Origin: JBBCJT01 sp037190665 | Lineage (GTDB): Bacteria; Pseudomonadota; Alphaproteobacteria; Acetobacterales; Acetobacteraceae | Direction: 5' to 3' | Length of the DNA: 22,516 nucleotides | Assembly: GCA_037190665.1 (NCBI GenBank) | Contig: JBBCJT010000008.1 | Span: 1 to 22,516, forward strand | Shown here: positions 14,992 through 22,473 of the stretch, one piece after another | Numbering within the stretch: position 1 is the first letter of the stretch | How the letters are laid out: each line of letters starts with the position of its first letter | The notes under the pieces: generated by a model | The model's database searches: none | What the model saw: only the letters and a program-made list of their open reading frames with translations | What the model was told of the DNA's origin: nothing | Position numbers and translations under genes: made by a program

Positions 14992-16065
14992 ATGGGCAGC
15001 AATCCGGATGACACCGTCCGCCTGAAGCCGGCCCCCTCGGCGCCGCGCCCAGCAGCCCGCGCCGCCGCCTCGCCGTCACCGCGCGCCCGTTCGCCGCTGG
15101 TGGCGGTCGCCGTGATCGGCCTGCCCTTCGCGCTGGCGGCGGGGATCGGCGGATGGCTCCTGCTGGGGCCGCCGGCATCGCCGCCCGCCGTCGTCCCGCC
15201 CCAGCCCATCGCGCTGCCGCAGATGCCCGTGCCGGCACCTGCGCCCGCACCCACCACCCCCGCGCCCGCGCCGGTGGCGCTGCCGCGGATCACCCCGGTG
15301 CCCGCGCCGCGCCTGCCGGTGGAGGTGCGGACCATGGAAGCGGTGGAAGCGGCGGTCGATCCCGTCACGCGCTTCAGCCGGCTCGCCGAGAACCGCGACG
15401 TCCTGCTCATCAGCTTCGCCACGCTTGCCGAGCAAGGGGCGACGCTGAACCGGATCGCCGCCTTCATCGAGAAGGCCGGCCAGCCCCGCGACCGCGTGCT
15501 GAACGATTTCGAGCTGGCGGCCGCCACCGCGCCGAGCCCGGAGACCTACTATCTCGGCCACGACTACAGTGCGGAATCGCTCCGACGCTTCTTCGCCTAT
15601 GCGGACCGCGACGGGATCCGGCTGAACGCGGTGGAGGAGAAGCTGCGCGGGCTGCTGACGCAGGAGGGGCTTCTCGCCGAGGGTGCCACGGGCGCGCTGG
15701 TGTCCGTCGCCGCACCCGGGCCCGACATGGATGCGGCGGCGCGGCGTGCGGTGCTGTGGCACGAGATCTCGCACGGCGAGTACTTCACCCGCCCCGCCTA
15801 TGCCGAATGGACCCAGCGCTTCTGGCAGGAGAAGATGTCCGAGGCCGAGCGCGACGCCTTCCGCCGCTATCTGGCCAAGCTCGATTACGACCCGGCCGAC
15901 GAGGAGCTGATGGCCAACGAGATGCAGGCTTTCCTGATGCACACGCCCGATCCGCGCTTCTTCTCGCCCACCCTCGTCGGCCTGTCGCCGGAGGCGATCA
16001 CGCGGCTGCGGTCCGCCTTCCGCGCCGGGATGCCCGATGGCTGGCTGAAGGGCGGGGCGCGCTGA
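14992..16065 (+). CDS. Membrane-anchored periplasmic protein with HExxH zinc-protease motif, family unknown
   Basis: This 357-aa protein is not one I can name. It has a short basic, Pro/Ala-rich cytoplasmic N-terminus (1-35), one membrane segment (about 36-58), a Pro/Ala-rich linker (59-108) and a C-terminal soluble domain that should face the periplasm. The domain contains WHEISHGEYF, in which H257-E258-x-x-H261 is the HExxH zinc motif. NEMQAF with E310, 48 residues later, could be the third ligand in gluzincin fashion. The aromatic-rich surroundings (YF, FW, FF) look structured and not random. A type II (N-in) single-pass topology is inferred. It lies 42 bases after the OmpA gene, and its stop is two bases before an M81 peptidase start. 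No good ribosome site precedes the ATG. Function as a protease is inferred from motif only. Confidence 0.7.
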   Translation: MGSNPDDTVRLKPAPSAPRPAARAAASPSPRARSPLVAVAVIGLPFALAAGIGGWLLLGPPASPPAVVPPQPIALPQMPVPAPAPAPTTPAPAPVALPRITPVPAPRLPVEVRTMEAVEAAVDPVTRFSRLAENRDVLLISFATLAEQGATLNRIAAFIEKAGQPRDRVLNDFELAAATAPSPETYYLGHDYSAESLRRFFAYADRDGIRLNAVEEKLRGLLTQEGLLAEGATGALVSVAAPGPDMDAAARRAVLWHEISHGEYFTRPAYAEWTQRFWQEKMSEAERDAFRRYLAKLDYDPADEELMANEMQAFLMHTPDPRFFSPTLVGLSPEAITRLRSAFRAGMPDGWLKGGAR

Positions 16066-16067
16066 AC

Positions 16068-17585
16068 GTGGCGGGACCGCGGATCGGCCTGCTCGGCTTC
16101 TCCATCGAGTGCAACCGCTTCGCCCCGCCGGCGACGCGGCGCGATTTCGAGGAGCGCACGCTGCTGGAAGGCGAGGCGATCCTCGCCGACGCGCGCAGCG
16201 AAGCGCCGCGCCAGCTTCCGGAGCTGCCCGGCTTCCTGCCGGTGATGGACGCGGCCGGACCCTGGACGCCGGTGCCGATCCTGCTCGCCAAGGCGGAGCC
16301 GAACGGGCCAGTGGTGCAGGACCTGTTCGACTGGATGATGGCGCGGTGGGAGGAGGGGCTGCGCGCGGCCCTGCCGCTCGACGGCGTCTATTGCGTGCTG
16401 CACGGCGCGGGCCTCGCCGCGCAGGACGACGACCCCGAGGGCACGGTGCTGTCGCTGATCCGCCGCGTGGTCGGGCCGGACGTGCCGGTGGTGGCGACCT
16501 TCGACCTGCACGCCAACGTCTCGGATGCGATGGTCACGCAGCCCGACGCCTTCGTCGGCTACCGCACCAATCCGCATCTGGACATGCGCGAGCGCGGCGC
16601 GGAGGCGGCGGGGCTGCTGCTGCGGCTGCTCGAGGGCGAACGCTTCGTCGTGGCGAAGACGCGGCTGCCGATCGTGCCGCCGACCGTGTCGATGGTCACC
16701 ACGCCGGGCATCCCCAACCGCCCCTATGGCGAACTGATCGACCTCGGGCAGGAGCTGATGGCGCGAGCGCCCTATGCGGGGAAGGTCGTGAACGTCTCGG
16801 TGATGGGCGGCTTCGCCTATGCCGACACGCCGTTCAACGGGCTGACCGCCGTCGTCACCGCGACCGGGCGTGCGGCGGCCGAGGCGCTGTGCCGCGAGAT
16901 CGCCGAAGCCGGCTGGGCACGGCGCGACCGCTTCGTCGCCTCGCTGACCTCGCTCGAGGACGCGACGGGCCGCGCCAAGGGCGAGGCGGAGCTGATCTTC
17001 GCCGATGTCGCCGACAATCCCGGCGGCGGCGGGCGAGGCAACACGATGTGGATCGTGGAAGCCTTCCACCGCGCCGGCGTGCGCGACTGCCTGATCGGCG
17101 TGATCCACGACCCGGCGCTGGCCGCCGAGGCGCATGCCCTGGGCGAGGGGACCGCCTTCACCGCGCGCTTCAACCGCGAAGGCCAGAGCGAGTTCGCCCG
17201 CCCCTTCGCGGCACCCGCCACCGTGCGGCGGCTGCATGACGGGCGGATCCTCGGCCGGCGCGGCATCTTCGCCGGGCGGATGAACGACCTCGGCCCCTCG
17301 GCGGCGCTGACGCTGGACGGTCTGACCGTGGTGGTGATCAGCCGCCGCACGCAATGCGCCGATCCGGCGTTCTTCGAGGCGTTCGGGCTGGATGTCGGTG
17401 CGGCGCGCTGCGTGGTGGTGAAGTCGCGCGGGCATTTCCGCGGCGGGTTCGACGAGTTCTTCACGCCCGACCGGATCGTGGAGGTGGACGCGCCGGGCCT
17501 GACCAGCCCGATCCTGTCGCGCTTCGCGTGGACGAAACTGCCGCGCCCGGTGCTGCCGCTCGATCCGCAGACGTGCTGGCCGTAG
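16068..17585 (+). CDS. M81 family metallopeptidase (MlrC-like)
   Basis: This 505-aa protein resembles MlrC, the zinc peptidase that cleaves linearised microcystin and related peptides. Visible family features are IGLLGFSIECNRFAP at the start, a LHGAG motif (111-115), FDLHANVSD with D146 and H148, TNPHLDMRERG with H170 (together the probable zinc ligands), and DNPGGGGRGNTM further on. Length is typical. No signal peptide is present, so it should be cytoplasmic. A GTG start at 16068 is chosen because homology begins at once and it lies two bases after the preceding stop, suggesting coupled translation. M81 proteins are common in alphaproteobacteria outside T6SS loci, so a secretion role is uncertain; the natural substrate is unknown. 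Confidence 0.88.
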   Translation: MAGPRIGLLGFSIECNRFAPPATRRDFEERTLLEGEAILADARSEAPRQLPELPGFLPVMDAAGPWTPVPILLAKAEPNGPVVQDLFDWMMARWEEGLRAALPLDGVYCVLHGAGLAAQDDDPEGTVLSLIRRVVGPDVPVVATFDLHANVSDAMVTQPDAFVGYRTNPHLDMRERGAEAAGLLLRLLEGERFVVAKTRLPIVPPTVSMVTTPGIPNRPYGELIDLGQELMARAPYAGKVVNVSVMGGFAYADTPFNGLTAVVTATGRAAAEALCREIAEAGWARRDRFVASLTSLEDATGRAKGEAELIFADVADNPGGGGRGNTMWIVEAFHRAGVRDCLIGVIHDPALAAEAHALGEGTAFTARFNREGQSEFARPFAAPATVRRLHDGRILGRRGIFAGRMNDLGPSAALTLDGLTVVVISRRTQCADPAFFEAFGLDVGAARCVVVKSRGHFRGGFDEFFTPDRIVEVDAPGLTSPILSRFAWTKLPRPVLPLDPQTCWP

Positions 17586-17656
17586 CTGGCTGCGCGGCCC
17601 TCGTGCCGCTCGGCCTTCCGGCTGATCCTGCTGATATGTCGCGCAGCACTCTACCC

Positions 17657-17696
17657 CCCTCTCCCGCTTGCGGGAGAGGGCCGGGGTGAGGGTGCA
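17657..17696 (+). repeat. REP-like palindrome, left member of inverted pair
   Basis: Arms of 11 bp (17657-17667 and 17670-17680, CCCTCTCCCGC and its complement) enclose a TT turn and are followed by CCGGGGTGAGGGT. This palindrome-plus-tail form is widespread as a REP element in proteobacteria. The opposite-orientation partner is at 17733-17773. Confidence 0.7.
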
Positions 17697-17732
17697 TTCA
17701 CCAGCACCACAGTAAGTTTCGTCTCCGCGCAG

Positions 17733-17773
17733 ACCCCCTCACCCTGTCCCTCTCCCGCCGGGCGGGAGAGGGG
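17733..17773 (-). repeat. REP-like palindrome, right member of inverted pair
   Basis: The palindrome has 12-base arms (17748-17759 and 17761-17772) and carries the ACCCCCTCACCC tail on its left side, so it is the reverse of the copy at 17657-17696. The two tails face each other about 40 bases apart, as in paired REP (BIME-like) units. Confidence 0.7.
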
Positions 17774-17887
17774 ACGTTGCGTGACGCTCCCAGCCTCAGC
17801 CCCTTCCGCGAAGCTCCCCCACGCGCGGGGAGGGAGAAAGAAGCTCGTCTCCGCTTTCGAAGGTGAAAGCGCGGCGGCGGGCAGGCT

Positions 17888-19000
17888 TCAAAGATCCAGA
17901 TCGACCCACAGCGCGGCGTGGTCTGACGCCGCATGCACGGGCCCCGTCAGCTCCGCGTACATCTCCCACCGGCGCGAGGCACTCCACACTCCCTTGCGGA
18001 ACACGCCCGCGCCGGTGGCGCGTTGCTTCAGCGCGGGGGAGAGCAGGATGTAGTCGATCTTCTTGCTTGCGCTGCTCGTGTCGTACGTGCCGGGAAAGCC
18101 GCCATTCGCGAAGCCGGGCAGGGCGGCGATATCGGCAAGGTCCGTCTGCTTCAGCAGCGGCTTGAGCGGCGCGCTGTCCGGCGTGTCGTTGAAATCGCCG
18201 ACCACCGCGACCAGCGCAACGCCTTCGCCACGGAGCCGCTCGTAGATCTCCGCCACCCGCGCCGCCTGCGCGTGCCGGCGCGCGTCGGATGCCGCCTTCG
18301 CGCCGTAGCCCTTGCTCTTGAAGTGGTTCACCAGCACCACGATCCGCTCGCCACCCGGCAGCGCGATGTCGAACTCCGGGCAGTCGCGGGAGAACACCTC
18401 CGATCCGTTGGCGAGCCGGTCATCGACATGGCTGCGCATCCCGCGCACCTCGAACGTCTCGCGCGTCATCAGCCCGACATCGATGCCGCGCTCGTCGTTG
18501 CCGTCGATGAGCATGACGTGCCGGTAGGGCGCGCCGCCCACCGCCTTCAGGATCTCCTTGTTGTAGGCGGTGAGGGAGGGACGGTTCTCCGCCTCCACCA
18601 CCGCCAGGATATCGGCGCCGACATCGCGGATGACGCGCGCGGTGTTGCGCATCGCCTGATCGTCCACCGGCTCGTCGAGCAGTTCCAGCGACCCCGACCA
18701 GCCCGCGCGCCCGTCCGCGACGATGGAGATGGTGCCGTCCTTGTGGCGGCTGAGCAGGTTGCCGCGGTTCTGCCGCAGGATCACGAACGGGCCCTTGTCC
18801 TGCTTGCGCAGGCCGAGCTTCTCGATCAGTTCCAGCATCCGCCGCTTGTCGGCCGCGGTGTAGGTGATCTTGCCGAGCAGCTTGCTGAATGCCGCGAACG
18901 CGTCGAGCGCGGGCTTGCCGTCCGCCCAGCTTTCCAGATTCATCGCGCGTGCGCGGTTGAACAGGTTCTCGACGTTGTAGCTTCCGAGCCTGACGCGCAT
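17888..19000 (-). CDS. Endonuclease/exonuclease/phosphatase (EEP) family protein
   Basis: This 370-aa metal-dependent phosphoesterase has the exonuclease III/DNase I fold. All usual active-site pieces are present: YNVENLF near the N-terminus (N9, E11), VVEAEN (E136), NHFKS (H226), GDFNDTP (D269, N271), a KKIDYILLS strand and a terminal SDH (D360, H361). No signal peptide is obvious, so it is probably cytoplasmic, unlike secreted nucleases of the same fold. The substrate could be nucleic acid, a phosphoinositide-like lipid or another phosphodiester; the sequence does not decide. It lies 77 bases downstream of the SDR gene on the same strand and may be the last gene of that unit, although the function looks unrelated. 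Ribosome site is weak. Confidence 0.87.
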   Translation of the reverse strand: MRVRLGSYNVENLFNRARAMNLESWADGKPALDAFAAFSKLLGKITYTAADKRRMLELIEKLGLRKQDKGPFVILRQNRGNLLSRHKDGTISIVADGRAGWSGSLELLDEPVDDQAMRNTARVIRDVGADILAVVEAENRPSLTAYNKEILKAVGGAPYRHVMLIDGNDERGIDVGLMTRETFEVRGMRSHVDDRLANGSEVFSRDCPEFDIALPGGERIVVLVNHFKSKGYGAKAASDARRHAQAARVAEIYERLRGEGVALVAVVGDFNDTPDSAPLKPLLKQTDLADIAALPGFANGGFPGTYDTSSASKKIDYILLSPALKQRATGAGVFRKGVWSASRRWEMYAELTGPVHAASDHAALWVDLDL

Positions 19001-19077
19001 GGCAGTCAGTTCCGAAGGGGAAACAGATTCCTAGGCCCTGCGGAGGCTGCCCGGCAAGCGGCGCGTCGTCGCCGCCG

Positions 19078-19857
19078 TCAGCTCTCGGCCACCGGCACGG
19101 TGTAGTTCAGCACCATGCGCCCGCCATCGGGATAGATCGTCTGCCCGGCCATGTAGGACGCATCGTCGCTGGCGAGGAAGGCGGCGACCGCGGCGATCTC
19201 GCGCGGTTCGCCGCAGCGCCCGACCGGCGTGCGCGACATCACCGCCTCCCGCGCCGCATCCGAGGAGAAGATCACCTTGCGCACCATGTCCGTCAGGATC
19301 GTCCCCGGGCCGATGCCGTTCACGCGGATGCGGTGCGGGGCGAGCGCGATGGCGGCCACGGCGGTGAGCTGGTTCAGCCCGCCCTTGGACATCGCGTAGG
19401 TGGCGAGGTTCGGGATCACGAGCCGCGCGTTCACCGAGGAGATGTTGATGATCGCCCCGCCGCCGCCCTGCGCGATCATCTGCCGCGCGGCCGCCTGCAC
19501 GCCGAAGAACGCGCCCTTGAGGTTCACGCCGATGACGGTGTCGAAATCCGCCTCGGTGATCTCCAGCAGGTCCTGAGGGTGCGCGATGCCGGCGTTGTTG
19601 ACCAGGATGTCGACCCGGCCGAAGCGCGCCACCGCGGCGGCGACCAGCGCATCGACCTCGGCGCGCCGGCTGACATCGGTCGGCTGCGTGGCCAGCGCGC
19701 CGAGCCGGCTCAGCGCGTCGCCCGTCGCTTCCAGCGCGTCCGCGTTGTTGTCGGCCAGCACCACGCTCGCGCCTTCCTCCAGGAAGCGCCGGGCGCAGGC
19801 CTCGCCCAGACCCTGCGCCGCGCCGGTGACGATCGCGACCTTGTCCTTGAACCTCAT
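19078..19857 (-). CDS. Short-chain dehydrogenase/reductase (classical SDR)
   Basis: This 259-aa NAD(P)-dependent oxidoreductase has the cofactor motif TGAAQGLG (11-18), D36 after the second strand (favouring NAD over NADP), NNAG (87-90), a catalytic Ser at 140-141 and YAMSK with Y154 and K158. The C-terminal GQTIYPDGG block is usual for the family. Length is typical. The ATG at 19857 is preferred over a further upstream ATG (19959) because the SDR fold begins there and the longer version would overlap the previous gene by nearly 90 bases. It starts 13 bases after the FAD oxidoreductase stop, so the two are very likely co-transcribed. Substrate is unknown; a hydroxy acid or sugar-type alcohol is possible. 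Confidence 0.92.
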   Translation of the reverse strand: MRFKDKVAIVTGAAQGLGEACARRFLEEGASVVLADNNADALEATGDALSRLGALATQPTDVSRRAEVDALVAAAVARFGRVDILVNNAGIAHPQDLLEITEADFDTVIGVNLKGAFFGVQAAARQMIAQGGGGAIINISSVNARLVIPNLATYAMSKGGLNQLTAVAAIALAPHRIRVNGIGPGTILTDMVRKVIFSSDAAREAVMSRTPVGRCGEPREIAAVAAFLASDDASYMAGQTIYPDGGRMVLNYTVPVAES

Positions 19858-19870
19858 GTGCAGTCCCCGC

Positions 19871-21046
19871 TCAGTAGACGACGGTTTCGACCAGCGGCGT
19901 GTTGCTGCGGATGCGCGCGTAGCCGAGCGGCGAGAGGTCGATGGCGCGATAGCCGCCATGGACGATCAGTTCCGCCACGCCGCGCCCGGTGGCCGGCGCA
20001 TGCTGCACGCCGTGGCCGGAAAACCCCGTCGCCAGCATCAGGTTCGCCAGCTCGTCATGCGGCCCGATCACGCCGTTATGGTCGAGTGTGTTCAGCTCGT
20101 AATGCCCCGCCCAGGTCCGCTCGACCCGCAATTCGGCCAGCGCCGGGATGCGGTGGGCGAGTGCGGGCCACAGCAGATCCTCCAGCAGTTCGTGCGCGGG
20201 TTCGAAGTCGCCGGTCGCGTCGGGATCGGCATCCGCCGGCGGGCCGATGCCGCAGATGAACCCTTCGCCTTCGGGCCGAAGCCATGCGCCCGAGGTGTCG
20301 AACAGCAGCGGCATGCCGCGGCCCTGCAGCGGCGCGCGGATCATGAACACGGTGCGCTTGCGCGGTTCGACCGGCAGCACCAGACCCGCGCGGCGCATCA
20401 GCGCGCCGGATCCGGGCCCGGCGGCGACCACGCACCAGTCGGCCGTCACCACCTGTCCGTCCGTCGTGCGCACGCCGGTGACGCGGCCGTTCTGCGTGAG
20501 AAGCGTCTCCGCCTCGGCATGGACGTAGTCCACGCCGCGGTCGCGCGCGGCGCGGCGGATCAGGCTCAGCAGCGACCACGCATCGAACCAGCCCTCGTTG
20601 CGGACGCCGAAGGTGGCGCTGCCGAGATCGTCCACGTTGAGCCAGGGAAAGCGCGCCTGCGTTTCCGCCGGCGTCATCATCACGACATCCGCGCCTTCCC
20701 CGCGTTGCATCTCCATCGCCTCGCGCCGCAGGGCGACCTGATCGGGCAGGCCGAGGAACAGGTAGCCGTGCTCGACGAAGCCGATATCGGCGTCGGGGCC
20801 GAAGGTGGCGCGCAGGTTGCGGAACAGCTCCGCGCCGAACAGGCTCATGCGCACGTTCACCGCGCAGCCGAACTGCGTGCGGATCGAGGCGGCCGACAGC
20901 GCGGTCGAGGAGCGCGCATAGGTCGGGTCGCGCTCCAGCACGGTGATCCGCCCCGCGAAGCCCAGCTCGCGGAGGAAGTACGCGGTGAAGGAGCCGACGA
21001 TGGCCCCGCCGATGATGACGACGCTGGCGTTGCTGGGAACGGGCAT
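19871..21046 (-). CDS. FAD-dependent oxidoreductase, DAO family (FOXRED1-like)
   Basis: This 391-aa flavoprotein oxidises amine or amino/imino acid-type substrates. The dinucleotide-binding start is VVIIGGAIVGSFTAYFL (9-25), with Ala replacing the middle Gly of GxGxxG, a common variant in this branch, and E38 at the end of the second strand. STALSAASIRTQF (47-59), FDAWSLL, VVAAGPGSG and the C-terminal ATGFSGHGVQHAPATGRGVAEL match the sarcosine-oxidase/FOXRED1-type DAO fold. Length is normal. It lies between a transporter gene and an SDR gene on the same strand (43- and 13-base gaps), which suggests uptake and stepwise oxidation of one compound. The precise substrate cannot be read from sequence. 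Confidence 0.9.
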   Translation of the reverse strand: MPVPSNASVVIIGGAIVGSFTAYFLRELGFAGRITVLERDPTYARSSTALSAASIRTQFGCAVNVRMSLFGAELFRNLRATFGPDADIGFVEHGYLFLGLPDQVALRREAMEMQRGEGADVVMMTPAETQARFPWLNVDDLGSATFGVRNEGWFDAWSLLSLIRRAARDRGVDYVHAEAETLLTQNGRVTGVRTTDGQVVTADWCVVAAGPGSGALMRRAGLVLPVEPRKRTVFMIRAPLQGRGMPLLFDTSGAWLRPEGEGFICGIGPPADADPDATGDFEPAHELLEDLLWPALAHRIPALAELRVERTWAGHYELNTLDHNGVIGPHDELANLMLATGFSGHGVQHAPATGRGVAELIVHGGYRAIDLSPLGYARIRSNTPLVETVVY

Positions 21047-21089
21047 GGGGCTCGCTGGCGGAAGGTGAAGGGGTTGGCGTGCCGGCCGG

Positions 21090-22322
21090 CTATTCCGCCG
21101 GCTGGACCCGGACCGGCGCCATCGTGCCGGCCGCGCGGCCGCCGCCGGCGAACAGCAGCGAGGCCATCATGATCGCGGCCGACAGCGGCAGGATCAGGTC
21201 CGGCCGTCCCCAGTCGATCAGCGCGCCGAACGGCATCGGCGTGATCGCCTGACCCAGCGGCAGGCCGGAGGAGACGAAGCCGAACACCTTGCCGATCTGC
21301 CCCGGCGGGGCGGCGTCCTTCACCATGATGTCGCGCGGTGTGCGGGACGCGCCGAGGAACGCGCCGCCGAGGAAGATCGTCGCGATCGTCACGCTGTCGG
21401 AGATGCGCAGCCACTCCGTCAGCAGCACGAAGACGGCGGCGATGCAGGTCAGCGCGACCACCGCCGGCAGGTGGCGCCTGGTGTTGTCCGCGATCCAGCC
21501 GCCCGCCAGCACGCCGCCGGTCGCGCCCGCCATGTACATGGTCAGCGCCAGCGACGCGGTCGCGATCTCCATCCCGTGCAACTGGTGCAGCGCGGTGATG
21601 AGCCACGCCTGCAAGCCCGCGCCGGCCATGGCGGAGAGCAGGAAGAAGCCGAAGAACAGCAGCATCGGCCGCGAGGTAAGCAGTTCCATCCCGCTCACCC
21701 CGCCGGTCGCGGCGGCGGCCGGTCGTACCTGTTCGCGCAGGATGCGGCTCTGCCACAGGATCGCGAGCACCACCGGCAGGCCCGCGAGCCCGGCGGCGAT
21801 CACGCCCCAGCGCCAGCCGAGCAACGTCATCAGCAGCGCCATCACCGGCGGGCCGGAGGCGAAGCCGAGATTGCCGGTGAAGGTGTGCAGCGCGAAGGCG
21901 CGGCCCATGCGCGACTTGTCGATCGAACCGGCGAGGATCGCGTAGTCCGCCGGGTGGATCACCGAATTGCCCACGCCTGACAGCGCGCACAGCAGCAGGA
22001 TCTGCCAGTAGTCGGTGACGAAACCCATTGCCGCGATGGACAGCGCCATCAGCAGCGTGCCGCCCACGAGGAATGGCCGCGCGCCGTGCCGGTCCACGAG
22101 GAACCCCACCGGCGTCTGCAACACCGCCGTCACGCCGGACATCAGCGCGACCGACAGGCCGAGGGCGGCGAAGCTGACGCCGAACTCGTCGCCCCAGGCG
22201 AGGAACAGCGGCGGCAGGCACAGCACGTAGAAGTGGGAGAGGAAGTGGCCGGTGCCGATCAGCGCGATGACGCGGGCGTCGCTACCCGGCGGGACGGCAG
22301 GCTGGGTCATGGGCCGCAACAT
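21090..22322 (-). CDS. MFS transporter
   Basis: This 410-aa integral membrane protein has about twelve hydrophobic segments in two halves and the major facilitator motif A (GFLVDRHGARP) between the second and third helices. GTGHFLSHFYVLCLPPLF in the first helix and SVIHPADYAIL near the fourth are like fosmidomycin-resistance-type and related MFS carriers. The start at 22322 is preferred for a GGGAAG ribosome site nine bases upstream; an ATG at 22310 and a TTG at 22346 are alternatives. It appears to be the first gene of the leftward unit with the FAD oxidoreductase and SDR. Substrate and direction are unknown; import of the compound those enzymes oxidise is a context-based guess. Confidence 0.88.
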   Translation of the reverse strand: MLRPMTQPAVPPGSDARVIALIGTGHFLSHFYVLCLPPLFLAWGDEFGVSFAALGLSVALMSGVTAVLQTPVGFLVDRHGARPFLVGGTLLMALSIAAMGFVTDYWQILLLCALSGVGNSVIHPADYAILAGSIDKSRMGRAFALHTFTGNLGFASGPPVMALLMTLLGWRWGVIAAGLAGLPVVLAILWQSRILREQVRPAAAATGGVSGMELLTSRPMLLFFGFFLLSAMAGAGLQAWLITALHQLHGMEIATASLALTMYMAGATGGVLAGGWIADNTRRHLPAVVALTCIAAVFVLLTEWLRISDSVTIATIFLGGAFLGASRTPRDIMVKDAAPPGQIGKVFGFVSSGLPLGQAITPMPFGALIDWGRPDLILPLSAAIMMASLLFAGGGRAAGTMAPVRVQPAE

Positions 22323-22363
22323 CCGTCCGCGCTTCCCGGACGTCAAACCGCGGGGGTGAAGCT

Positions 22364-22462
22364 GCGGGGCTTTGCCCCGCGCCCCAACAGGGGCTCTGCC
22401 CCTGTACCCCGCCAGGGGGCACGGCCCCCTGGACCCGCGATTCCTTCAGGAAGGATTTGAGC
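22364..22462 (-). repeat. Dispersed triple-hairpin intergenic repeat, copy 3
   Basis: Three perfect hairpins with 3-nt loops are visible: arms 22364-22370/22374-22380 (GCGGGGC), 22387-22394/22398-22405 (ACAGGGGC) and 22412-22420/22424-22432 (CCAGGGGGC). They are followed by an ATTCCTTC/GGAAGGAT pair (about 22440-22457). On the minus strand the TGAAGGAATC block and the order of hairpins match copy 1. It sits upstream of the MFS gene and is non-coding. Confidence 0.7.
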
Positions 22463-22473
22463 AGGTCGGTCGG

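Larger units (their letters stand above)
17586..17887. other. Convergent intergenic region with palindromes
   Basis: This 302-bp spacer lies between the ends of the convergent M81 and endonuclease-family genes. It holds the inverted REP-like pair (17657-17696 and 17733-17773), a further CTCCCC/GGGGAG hairpin (arms 17814-17819/17827-17832), and a GCTTTC/GAAAGC hairpin near 17853-17870 close to the stop of the leftward gene. I see no convincing coding sequence in it. The hairpins may serve as bidirectional transcript ends. Confidence 0.6.

Noticed and set aside
17641..17835. CRISPR array suspected from repeated CTCTCCCGC-type units
   Set aside because: Units are palindromic, in opposite orientations, irregularly spaced and few; no regular spacers and no cas genes are present.
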